Assembly: GCA_007123785.1 (NCBI GenBank)
Contig: SLGL01000108.1
Location: forward strand, 1 to 22,221
Direction: 5' to 3'
Length of the DNA stretch: 22,221 nucleotides
Source: Balneolaceae bacterium
GTDB taxonomy: Bacteria > Bacteroidota > Rhodothermia > Balneolales > Balneolaceae
Positions 7,655 to 15,074 of the stretch are shown in pieces (position 1 is the stretch's first letter; each line of letters begins with the position of its first letter). The translations under genes were made by a program, and so were the position numbers. Under the pieces are notes generated by a model. It was not told the DNA's origin. It saw nothing but the letters and a program-made list of their open reading frames with translations, and searched no databases.

Positions 7655-8548
7655 CTACTCGAAAGTCGGAAACAGCAGTTTAAGATCATCAACTGAAACT
7701 TGTCTTCCAAATTCTGAAAGCTGAAAAGCTTCGGCGTGTTCCACGTTGCCTCCTCTCTCCTCTCCATACAGTTCTATCAGTTTTGACCTGTACCGTTCTG
7801 CAATATTCATATCACGGGCTGTCAGGTAATCTACACCGATCCTCAGTCTTTCAGCTTCATCTTCCGGAACTTCATCGGCCCGCCCCCACATCCAGGAGTG
7901 TTCATCAGAGAACTGAGAAGGCATTGCCTCAAGAGCTGCACGTTTCAGGTGCTGTACGTCATCAATATCCACCACTATGTCGGGCTCAAACGGGAGCGGC
8001 CTTTCAAAACCATCGTAATAGTAAAGTACTACCGGGCTCCGCGGCAGCGGCGGGGTATCTGGCGTGAAAAATTTTGCTTCTACCAGAATAATTGCATCAT
8101 CCACAAGTATTCCGGAATAGCGGTGATCTGCGTGATAATCGTACCTGCGGTGCACCATCACAATATCGGCCTGCCAGTTGCGGATTTCCCTGGCTACTTC
8201 TCTGCGATTTTCAAGCGTGGGCATCAGTTCTCCGTCATGGATATCAAACACACGCGTTGATATACCAAGAATTTCGGCAGCTTTTTCAACCTCATCCATT
8301 CGGCGAAGTGCAAGTGCACCACCAGCCATCCCAAAATGGCCGATATCTCCGTTGGTGAGTGCCACACACCGAAAGGCGTGGCCTTCTGCAGCCCACAAAG
8401 CAGCCACACCGCCTGCGGCGTATTCACAATCATCGGGGTGAGCTCCGAATGCGATAATCCGGAGTTCATCCCCATCATTTCCCTGAGCAAATGTCAGGCT
8501 TGCCATACCTATCCCCAATAAGATGAGTGCAAGGGTTTTCTTTATCAT
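7655..8548 (-). CDS. Exported PIG-L (LmbE-like) family deacetylase, paralogue 2
   Basis: I chose the ATG at 8548 because it gives a clean Sec signal peptide (MIKKTLALILLGIGMASLTF, cleavage near FAQ); the frame extends to 8581 but only adds 11 polar residues. The mature protein starts with the same LRIIAFGAHPDDCE metal site (His37, Asp39, Asp40) and carries the same YHADHRYSG second site. Length (297 aa) matches the neighbouring paralogue. It would act in the periplasm on an N-acylated (or otherwise acylated) sugar or glycoside; this is inferred from the family. A 207-base gap with a long inverted repeat separates it from the DUF1080 gene upstream. Confidence 0.88.
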   Translation of the reverse strand: MIKKTLALILLGIGMASLTFAQGNDGDELRIIAFGAHPDDCEYAAGGVAALWAAEGHAFRCVALTNGDIGHFGMAGGALALRRMDEVEKAAEILGISTRVFDIHDGELMPTLENRREVAREIRNWQADIVMVHRRYDYHADHRYSGILVDDAIILVEAKFFTPDTPPLPRSPVVLYYYDGFERPLPFEPDIVVDIDDVQHLKRAALEAMPSQFSDEHSWMWGRADEVPEDEAERLRIGVDYLTARDMNIAERYRSKLIELYGEERGGNVEHAEAFQLSEFGRQVSVDDLKLLFPTFE

Positions 8549-8587
8549 TAGTGATTTGTTTTGGTAGTAGTGTTGTGTCACATTTTA

Positions 8588-8689
8588 AATATCGGGTAAA
8601 AACCCGCAAAGTTTCCTTTCCGAAATAGCATTTTTTTTTAAAAATGGTTCACAATAGTGAGATAAAACAATGCGGTTTTCCCCGATATT
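8588..8689. promoter_or_regulatory. Long inverted repeat between DUF1080 and PIG-L genes
   Basis: AATATCGGG...AACCCGC (8588-8607) faces GCGGTTTTC...CGATATT (8672-8689). The arms match over about 17 positions with small bulges and enclose 64 bases. Inside the loop is a small TCAC-aata-GTGA hairpin (8649-8660). It fills the gap before the PIG-L pair, so it could be a processing, attenuation or stabilising structure that sets PIG-L expression. It is not a standard terminator, because no U run follows the outer stem on the minus strand. Confidence 0.4.
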
Positions 8690-8755
8690 ATATCATTGAG
8701 ATGACATTAGCCCGGAAATCTCACCAAGAAATGTTCAGAAAACAGTGCTTCACCC

Positions 8756-9517
8756 TCACCCGACTTTTGGCGCGATCTGGTCTTCGGTAATCACACTGCC
8801 CGGCAGTTCCATAATATCAATTTTACGAAAATGTATCTCGTAACCTTCGGCTTCGGGGCAGATATAACCCTTTTTTCGATTATAAGAACGCATTCCGTTC
8901 ACAAACCTGCCATTCACGGAAAGTTTGATAGTTCCGTCCACACAAACCAAAACATACCGGTTCCACTCTCCAACACCGTTTACACGCTTTTCCAAAGGAT
9001 TACTTCGGGAAGGCATCTGTTCGAATTCATGATCCGGCACAGTTCCATCCAGGCCCATTACAGGGAAAAGTTGGCCGTGTGCAAAATCTTCAGTAACATT
9101 GCGAATCTCAGCAATTTGCGGATCCAGCATCTGCACTTCCATTCCAGTGGGAAACGGACGATCTTCAAATGGTTCTCCGTCTGCCCAGACGAACACCCCG
9201 GAATTACCACCCGGTTCCATATGCCGGTATTCGATATCAAGAATAAAGTTTTCGTACTGCTTTTCGGTACGCATGACCCCAATCGGTTCGCCAGTGCACT
9301 TCAATATGCCATCTTCTACATACCAGGTATCTTCAGATGTGTTCATATCAACAAAGTTGGTAAGGTCCCGCCCATTAAAAAGTGATTTCCAGGAGGGGAC
9401 CCAGTCGTCGGTCAATACCGGGTCTGTCTCCCGTATTGCCTCACGCCGAAAAACAGGAGGAACGGTAAGCATAGCCGTAGCCATAAGAGCATGTTTTGCA
9501 AACTCTTTTCTATTCAT
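8756..9517 (-). CDS. DUF1080 (3-keto-disaccharide hydrolase-like) protein, paralogue 1
   Basis: The product is 253 aa. The N-terminus MNRKEFAKHALMATAMLTVP resembles a Tat leader with Arg-Lys instead of Arg-Arg. The DUF1080/PF06439 domain spans about residues 43-240, with SLFNGRDLTNFVD, WYVEDGILKCTG, GGNSGVFVWADGEPFEDRPF, GMEVQMLDPQ, GEWNRYVLVCVDG, LSVNGRFVNG and EIHFRKIDIMELPGS. The family folds as a concanavalin-like sandwich and characterised members cleave 3-keto glycosides. It lies 41 bases downstream of a paralogue with the same C-terminal signature (SVITEDQIAP). Likely periplasmic; activity and sugar are inferred. Confidence 0.88.
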   Translation of the reverse strand: MNRKEFAKHALMATAMLTVPPVFRREAIRETDPVLTDDWVPSWKSLFNGRDLTNFVDMNTSEDTWYVEDGILKCTGEPIGVMRTEKQYENFILDIEYRHMEPGGNSGVFVWADGEPFEDRPFPTGMEVQMLDPQIAEIRNVTEDFAHGQLFPVMGLDGTVPDHEFEQMPSRSNPLEKRVNGVGEWNRYVLVCVDGTIKLSVNGRFVNGMRSYNRKKGYICPEAEGYEIHFRKIDIMELPGSVITEDQIAPKVG

Positions 9518-9545
9518 AGTGGTATAATTTTAAGTTGTAAATCTT

Positions 9546-9560
9546 AAACCTGTCAGGTTT
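9546..9560. repeat. CCTGTCAGG palindrome overlapping a stop codon
   Basis: AAACCTGTCAGGTTT (9546-9560) is a 7-bp inverted repeat around one T. Its last two bases are part of the TAA stop codon of the DUF1080 gene ending at 9559. It is one half of the double unit at 19902-19934. A weak hairpin here might give partial termination between the two DUF1080 genes. Confidence 0.55.
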
Positions 9561-10302
9561 ATCCAACCACAGGTGCAATCTGATCTTCAGTAATCACACT
9601 GCCGGGCAGTTCCATAATGTCGATTTTTCGGAAGTGAATTTCGGCTCCTTCGGATTCCGGGCAGATATACCCTTTTTTTCGTTTTGGCGAGCGAATGCCA
9701 TTCACAAACTTGCCATTCACAGAAAGCTTCAGGGTGCCATCCACCGCTACAAGAATATAGCGGTTCCATTCAAACGTATTGTTCATTCTGTGCTCAAGTG
9801 CTTTGCTTCGGCCCGATACGACTTCGGAGGGATTGTCGGGTATTGTACCCTCCAGTCCCATCACCGGGAACAGATGTCCCTGTACATATTCAACGGGCCT
9901 TTCATTGATAACTGCCCATTGAGGATCGAGCATTTGCACCTCCATTCCAGTGGGAAACGGGCGGTCCTCAAACGGCTCCCCGTCGGCCCAGACAAAGCAA
10001 CCGGAGTTGCCCCCCTCCTCTAAAAATTTCCATTCAATATCCAGGATAAAATTCTCATACTGCTTTTCCGTTCGCATCACCCCGATCGGCCAGCCGGTGC
10101 ATTTCAACAAACCATCTTCAACATACCAGGTTTCTTCGGAGGTGTTTATATCTACAAAGTTGGTCAGATCTTTGCCATTAAATAGTTTTTTGAATTGGGG
10201 AATTTCACCACCCTGTTCCATGTTCCGATTGCCTAAAAGCGAACCAGTTCCGATTGCGGCCGATGCCATCAGGGCGTTTTTTGTAAATTCTCTTCTGTTC
10301 AT
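9559..10302 (-). CDS. DUF1080 (3-keto-disaccharide hydrolase-like) protein, paralogue 2, Tat-type leader
   Basis: The frame is open to 10395, but the ATG at 10302 is preferred because it gives a proper twin-arginine leader (MNRREFTKNALMASAAIGTG) in the same place as in its paralogue. The protein is then 247 aa. DUF1080 spans about residues 37-235, with KLFNGKDLTNFVD, GGNSGCFVWADGEPFEDRPF, GMEVQMLDPQ, LSVNGKFVNG and IHFRKIDIMELPGS. It follows the Gfo/Idh/MocA pair after 151 bases. The family role is cleavage of 3-keto glycosides made by Gfo/Idh-type dehydrogenases, which fits the neighbours. Being exported by Tat would place it in the periplasm beside the Tat-type oxidoreductases. Confidence 0.88.
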   Translation of the reverse strand: MNRREFTKNALMASAAIGTGSLLGNRNMEQGGEIPQFKKLFNGKDLTNFVDINTSEETWYVEDGLLKCTGWPIGVMRTEKQYENFILDIEWKFLEEGGNSGCFVWADGEPFEDRPFPTGMEVQMLDPQWAVINERPVEYVQGHLFPVMGLEGTIPDNPSEVVSGRSKALEHRMNNTFEWNRYILVAVDGTLKLSVNGKFVNGIRSPKRKKGYICPESEGAEIHFRKIDIMELPGSVITEDQIAPVVG

Positions 10303-10400
10303 ATTGAAAAAGTTTTGGATTAATTTCGATTTGAAAATTTGCGGAGAGACTGCACTGAATATATTCTGTCCAAAAAAAGGTAATGCAAAATGCACATCAC

Positions 10401-10408
10401 CAAATCTA
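10401..10408 (-). promoter_or_regulatory. Candidate -7 box upstream of the DUF1080 pair
   Basis: On the minus strand TAGATTTG fits the Bacteroidota TAnnTTTG -7 element, about 100 bases upstream of the ATG at 10302. No good -33 TTG was seen at the expected distance. It may allow separate expression of the DUF1080 and PIG-L genes. Confidence 0.2.
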
Positions 10409-10453
10409 TTTGAGGGGAGATATTGTTCAGTGTAATATGTGTATGGATATCAA

Positions 10454-11824
10454 TCAGGAATACCGGTTTACGGGTGCAGGCGCATTGCCAAACACCGGAG
10501 GTTCTTCAGGAATATTAGGAACCGGCCCAAATTCTTCTGTGTCAGGACCAAGGCGCATATCAGATGTAAGAATCTCTTCCCATGTTACGTCGCGTCCGGT
10601 ATAAGCAGCCATACGTCCCATAATTGCCATTCGTGTAGAATTGACCTGAAGTTCGGAATCGTTGATATATCCCCCGGTTCGGATAGCGGCAATCAACTCA
10701 ATATGTTCCTGAACAAAGGGGTCGTTCACACGCCAGGTGGGATCGGGATCATCATCATCAGGGTAGGGATATTCCCAAAGTAATTCATCATCATGGCTGT
10801 AAATGGAACCTCTGCAATGTGCGTATCCTTCGGTACCGATAATAATCTCACGACGGCCGTTGTCGGTTCCGCTGATCTGCCTGGTAGACCCAATGGCAGT
10901 CAACCCGTTTCCATATTCATACACAATGCTAAAATAGTCGTACTGGTCGCCCGAACGGCGCTGCTGACGGCCGCCATAGCCAATTGCCTTTCGCGGATTT
11001 TTACCCACGTGCCAGTTGATCAGGTCGAGGTGATGGATGTGCTGTTCCACAATATGATCTCCCGAGAGCCAGGTAAAATTACCCCAGTTGCGGATCATGT
11101 ATTCCATGTCCGACCATTCAGGTTTACGCTCAATCCACCACAGAGCACCGCCATTTCTTATAGCTTTTGCACCTATAATATCGCCGATCATTCCGGCCTG
11201 AACACGCTTTCGTGTTTCTATATAATCTTTGCCATAGCGCAGTGCCGTGCCACTCACCATACAAATTCCATTCTCTTTCGCCTTTTTAGTGGCTTCCATC
11301 ATAATGCGGCAACCAACCGGATCAACCGCTACCGGTTTCTCCTGAAATACGTGCACACCCGCATCCACGGCGGCTTTTACGTGTTCCGGACGAAAATAGG
11401 GAGGTGCTGCAAGGAGAATCACATCAAGGTCCTGCTCAAGCACTTTTTTGTAGCTGTCAAACCCGACAAAACAATTTTCATCAGCCACTTCCACTCCTCG
11501 GGCTGCATTCAGGGTGTTGCGTGATTTGTCGAGCTGATCCTGAAAAAGATCACCCAGGGCTACAATTTCAAGGTTAGGTCCTGCATCCAAAAAGTTTACC
11601 GCCGCTCCGTTGCCGCGTCCACCACAGCCAATAAGTCCCACACGCAGGGGTTTCCCATCAGGCGCTTCGTCGAGCATATCGGGCGGATCAAAGTCGGAAA
11701 GCGCTTTTCGTTTAGCTTGATGTTTGGACGATATTGTTCTGCCAGTACCACTCAACACACCTGCAGAACCCATCGCCAGCTTAGAGATAAACTGGCGACG
11801 GTTTTGACTGGAATTTTTATTCAT
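10454..11824 (-). CDS. Tat-exported Gfo/Idh/MocA family oxidoreductase, paralogue 1
   Basis: The ATG at 11824 is chosen because it leaves 4 bases after the upstream stop and places a twin-arginine motif (QNRRQFIS, Arg9-Arg10) correctly; an ATG at 11836 would overlap the upstream gene by 8 bases. The product is 456 aa. It shows the Rossmann motif VGLIGCGGRGNG (about 62-73), ENCFVGFDSYKKVL, QEKPVAVDP (151-159), the conserved NGGALWWIERKPEW block and LSGDHIVEQHIHHLD. The C-terminus ends PAPVNRYS. It is collinear with the neighbour at 11829-13199 and clearly a tandem duplicate. The expected reaction is nicotinamide-dependent oxidation of a sugar hydroxyl, with the cofactor carried through Tat in the folded enzyme; substrate unknown. 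Confidence 0.9.
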   Translation of the reverse strand: MNKNSSQNRRQFISKLAMGSAGVLSGTGRTISSKHQAKRKALSDFDPPDMLDEAPDGKPLRVGLIGCGGRGNGAAVNFLDAGPNLEIVALGDLFQDQLDKSRNTLNAARGVEVADENCFVGFDSYKKVLEQDLDVILLAAPPYFRPEHVKAAVDAGVHVFQEKPVAVDPVGCRIMMEATKKAKENGICMVSGTALRYGKDYIETRKRVQAGMIGDIIGAKAIRNGGALWWIERKPEWSDMEYMIRNWGNFTWLSGDHIVEQHIHHLDLINWHVGKNPRKAIGYGGRQQRRSGDQYDYFSIVYEYGNGLTAIGSTRQISGTDNGRREIIIGTEGYAHCRGSIYSHDDELLWEYPYPDDDDPDPTWRVNDPFVQEHIELIAAIRTGGYINDSELQVNSTRMAIMGRMAAYTGRDVTWEEILTSDMRLGPDTEEFGPVPNIPEEPPVFGNAPAPVNRYS

Positions 11825-11828
11825 AGCT

Positions 11829-13199
11829 CTATCCATACCGGTTTACAGGTGAAGGTGCCGTACCCACTGTGGGCGGCTCCTCTGGTATTCCTGCTACCGG
11901 ACCAAACTCCAGATTATCCGGGCCAAGCCTGAGATCGGAATTGAGTACTTCATCCCAGGTAATATCCCGACCAGTGTATGCGGCCATTCGTCCCATAATG
12001 GTTATCCGTGTAGATTTCACCTGTTCGTCGGAATCATTAATATAGTTTCCGGTTCGAATTGCCGTTACCAGTTCCACGTGCTCCTGAACCAGCGGATTAT
12101 TTACATACCACTCATCCTCCGGGTTGTCATTGTCCGGATATGGATATTCCCAGATCAGTTCATCTTTGAAGTTATAAATTTTACCATCGGCATCGGCATA
12201 CCCTTTGGTTCCGGTGATGATCTGGCTACGCCCGTTATCGCATCCATTAATCTGTCGGGTTGCACAGTGAGCTTTTCTGCCATTTTCATATTCATAGACA
12301 ATACTAAACTGATCGAACTGATCTCCTGAGATACGCTGCATTCGTCCGCCATAGCCAATGGCTCGTTCGGGTTGGCCTCCGACATACCAGCTCATCACAT
12401 CTACTTCGTGTATAAACATTTCCACGATGTGATCACCGGAAAGCCAGGTAAAATTCCCCCAGTTACGAATCATGTACTCCATATCATCCCACTCTGGTTT
12501 TCGCTCGATCCACCATAAGGCACCGCCATTGCGAATAATATTGGCACTTACCACATCACCAATGAGTCCGTTAGCAACCTGCCGGTGCGTTTCGATATAA
12601 TCTTTTTGATATCGGCGTATGGTTCCGCTCACCATGCAGAGTCCTTTCTCCTTCGCTGTTTGGGTAACTTCGTCCATAATACGGGCTCCGTAGGGATCAA
12701 CCGCAATCGGTTTCTCCTGAAATACATGTTTGCCCGAGTCAATCGCATATTTTACCTGTTGAGGACGAAAGAAAGGTGGGGAGGCAATAATTACAATATC
12801 CACCCCGGAATCGATCACTCCCTTGTAGTTATCAAAACCGGTAAAGCAGTTCTCATCGGCAACTTCAATACCTCTGGCCTGTTTCATAGTTTCCCTGCTT
12901 TTATCAAGCTGATCGGAAAAGATATCCCCAATTGCTGTTATCTCCAGATTTGGGCCGGCATCCACAAAATTGATGGCTGCTCCGGTTCCCCTGCCGCCAC
13001 AGCCAATCACTCCGGCTTTTAAAACAGGGCCATCCGGTGCCTGAATTCTCATACTCAGGTCACGATCTGACATTAAAAAATTAAAATTGTTTGTATTTGC
13101 CGTATTGTTTGCCAAAACGCTGCCAGCTCCAATGGTGCCCATCGCACCAAGAGCCATGGTAGAAATAAACTGGCGACGACTCTGCTCTTTTTTCTTCAT
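11829..13199 (-). CDS. Tat-exported Gfo/Idh/MocA family oxidoreductase, paralogue 2
   Basis: The product is 456 aa. The leader MKKKEQSRRQFISTMALGAM has a clear SRRQFI twin-arginine motif (7-12), followed by a hydrophobic, Gly/Ala-rich stretch and a likely cleavage near VLAN. The Rossmann motif is AGVIGCGGRGTG (62-73), the EKP motif is at 152-154, and IRNGGALWWIERKPEWDDME and SGDHIVEMFIHEVD follow. The last residues (PSPVNRYG) match the paralogue's PAPVNRYS. It is the first gene after the SusD terminator, so it probably has its own promoter in the 283-base gap. The palindrome CGTTTAAACG lies ten bases upstream of its ATG. The role is inferred as periplasmic sugar oxidation. Confidence 0.9.
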   Translation of the reverse strand: MKKKEQSRRQFISTMALGAMGTIGAGSVLANNTANTNNFNFLMSDRDLSMRIQAPDGPVLKAGVIGCGGRGTGAAINFVDAGPNLEITAIGDIFSDQLDKSRETMKQARGIEVADENCFTGFDNYKGVIDSGVDIVIIASPPFFRPQQVKYAIDSGKHVFQEKPIAVDPYGARIMDEVTQTAKEKGLCMVSGTIRRYQKDYIETHRQVANGLIGDVVSANIIRNGGALWWIERKPEWDDMEYMIRNWGNFTWLSGDHIVEMFIHEVDVMSWYVGGQPERAIGYGGRMQRISGDQFDQFSIVYEYENGRKAHCATRQINGCDNGRSQIITGTKGYADADGKIYNFKDELIWEYPYPDNDNPEDEWYVNNPLVQEHVELVTAIRTGNYINDSDEQVKSTRITIMGRMAAYTGRDITWDEVLNSDLRLGPDNLEFGPVAGIPEEPPTVGTAPSPVNRYG

Positions 13200-13208
13200 A
13201 ACTATATT

Positions 13209-13218
13209 CGTTTAAACG
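13209..13218. promoter_or_regulatory. Palindrome just upstream of the first oxidoreductase gene
   Basis: CGTTTAAACG is a perfect 10-bp palindrome nine bases from the ATG at 13199. Its position suits an operator or a translation-affecting site. A single occurrence in AT-rich DNA makes it weak evidence. Confidence 0.2.
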
Positions 13219-13390
13219 TGTTCAGGTAATGATTCTGTATACTCTATTAATATATAAAGTTTAATACTATGAAATATTATCTGTCAGGGATTAATCCGGG
13301 AATTCCAATTGCAAATTATATAAGGAACTACCGGGTTAATCACCGACAATGAGTCGGAATTTATTATCGAACACAGAACTATTTTCAATT

Positions 13391-13431
13391 AAATAAAAAC
13401 ACCTGCAGTCCAGAAAGACCTGCAGGTGTTT
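13391..13431 (-). terminator. Rho-independent terminator after the SusD gene
   Basis: AAACACCTGCAG (13397-13408) and CTGCAGGTGTTT (13420-13431) form a perfect 12-bp stem with an 11-base loop. On the minus strand a U-rich tail (TTTTTATTT) follows. It lies 51 bases beyond the SusD stop, so it separates SusC-SusD from the enzyme genes; partial read-through would give a graded expression pattern. Confidence 0.8.
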
Positions 13432-13482
13432 AATTTTGCTTAATCCACTGCTATCATTGTCAGCGGTTTCTACAACATACGG

Positions 13483-15048
13483 TTAGTTATAACCGGGGTT
13501 GTTTTGAGTAATCGCTTCGTTGTTATTCATTTCAGCATTCGGTATTGGCCATAGATAATCCCGGTTAGGGTTAAATTGACGGGTAAAACCGATGGATTGG
13601 AGGAACCACTCACCATCTCTATTGCTGCCTCTTCGGAAATGAGCACCGAAAACTTCGCCTTCTTTCTCTTCACCGATTCTCCATCGGTTCATGTCATAAA
13701 GACGAAGGCCTTCAAATCCGAGTTCAACAACTCGTTCATTTCGTACGATCTCCCGAAGCTCATCCTGTGAATGAGGTCCTTGAATATCTGGCATTTCTAC
13801 AGTTGGCCGCGAGCGGATTTCATTCAGTGCATCATACACAGACTGGTCCAGTTCACCCAACTCAACTTTCGCTTCGGCGTACATTAAAAGTACATCTGCA
13901 TACCGAATCAGAATCATGTTTGTTGAACCATTACTTGGATTTCCGGAATAGGCCTCAAAATCCACCCACTTCTTGAGGTTATACCCATGCTGGGTTGATG
14001 CCTCTGTGGAGTTCACACGATCCTGAGTAGTACTGCTTGGATGTGAGTCATAAGTACTGTTACCAATTGGCTGGCCAGTATAATAGACAGTGTGGTCCCA
14101 CCGGGGATCGATGTTTTCATACGGATTATCCGGATTGCGGGGACCGATAAATTCAAACTTCTCGTAGAATTTATGAATCGGTTCCACAACGGAGTTACCA
14201 CCAATGGATGAAGCTGAGTACGCAAATGCATTATAGGTGTTACCCCCTTCAGTGTACTGTCTGTCGAAGATAATTTCAGATGAGTTCTGACCTTCTCTCT
14301 GAAACAGCCCCTGGTAATCAGGATACAGTTCATAGACACCCAGGTTCATCACTGCTTGTGCAGCGTCCCTTGCAGTAGCCCACATTTCATTCCGGAGAGC
14401 AACTCTTGCTTTCAGCGCAAGTGCAGCACCATGCGTTGCTCGTCCTATGTTACTTCCTGAGTAACTAACAGGAAGAGCATTTGAATTGATGATGGCATCC
14501 AATTCACTTATGATAAAGGATACGACCTCATCTTTGCCTGTTTTCGGGATATTATCGGTAATGACAGTTGGTTCCAGAGGCATCGGTACATCGCCCCACA
14601 ACGTGGATAGCTGAGTGTAAAAATAGGCCCTGAGAAACCTTGCTTCCGCTTCCACTCGATTAATAACCGCAGGATCACCGATTTCAACCTGACCGATATT
14701 AGCAATTACATCGTTGGCTCTTCTCAGTCCACTGTAATAGCGATTCCAGATGCCTGTAATGGCAGCGTTCGATGACACGATGTTACCGGCGGTAACATCA
14801 TGAAGTGTACCGGGGCCTGAACCCGCACGGTAGGCAATATCCGTCACACCATCAAGCTGGAGAACCATTGTAAGGTCATCCAACTGGGCGTAAACTGCAT
14901 TCACAGCCGTTTCCGCATCACTGGCGCGCTGCCAGTAGATCTCTTCAGTTACCGATCCGGAAGGTGTAAATTCCAATCCATCATCACATCCGAGGAATAC
15001 TGCCATACTCAGCAGTATACTCAGATTGATATACATAAATTTTTTCAT
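13483..15048 (-). CDS. SusD/RagB family nutrient-binding outer-membrane lipoprotein
   Basis: The ATG at 15048 gives MKKFMYINLSILLSMAVFLGC, a lipoprotein signal with the lipobox Cys at residue 21; an in-frame ATG at 15060 would add four residues. The product is 521 aa, normal for SusD. The N-part has the SusD-like TPR region (EIYWQRASDAETAVNAVYAQ, RFLRAYFYTQLSTLWGDVPM), and the C-part has RYADVLLMYAEAKVELG, LNEIRSR, NERVVELGFEGLRLYDMNRW and the usual ending LWPIPNAEMNNN...NPGYN. It binds the glycan at the cell surface and forms a lidded complex with the SusC protein encoded just upstream. A strong terminator follows. The ligand cannot be predicted from the sequence alone. Confidence 0.95.
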   Translation of the reverse strand: MKKFMYINLSILLSMAVFLGCDDGLEFTPSGSVTEEIYWQRASDAETAVNAVYAQLDDLTMVLQLDGVTDIAYRAGSGPGTLHDVTAGNIVSSNAAITGIWNRYYSGLRRANDVIANIGQVEIGDPAVINRVEAEARFLRAYFYTQLSTLWGDVPMPLEPTVITDNIPKTGKDEVVSFIISELDAIINSNALPVSYSGSNIGRATHGAALALKARVALRNEMWATARDAAQAVMNLGVYELYPDYQGLFQREGQNSSEIIFDRQYTEGGNTYNAFAYSASSIGGNSVVEPIHKFYEKFEFIGPRNPDNPYENIDPRWDHTVYYTGQPIGNSTYDSHPSSTTQDRVNSTEASTQHGYNLKKWVDFEAYSGNPSNGSTNMILIRYADVLLMYAEAKVELGELDQSVYDALNEIRSRPTVEMPDIQGPHSQDELREIVRNERVVELGFEGLRLYDMNRWRIGEEKEGEVFGAHFRRGSNRDGEWFLQSIGFTRQFNPNRDYLWPIPNAEMNNNEAITQNNPGYN

Positions 15049-15074
15049 TGTTAATCTCATAATGTTATCAATGT

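Noticed and set aside
10303..10395. N-terminal extension of the DUF1080 paralogue 2
   Set aside because: The extra 31 residues would precede a perfect Tat leader and have no counterpart in the paralogue.
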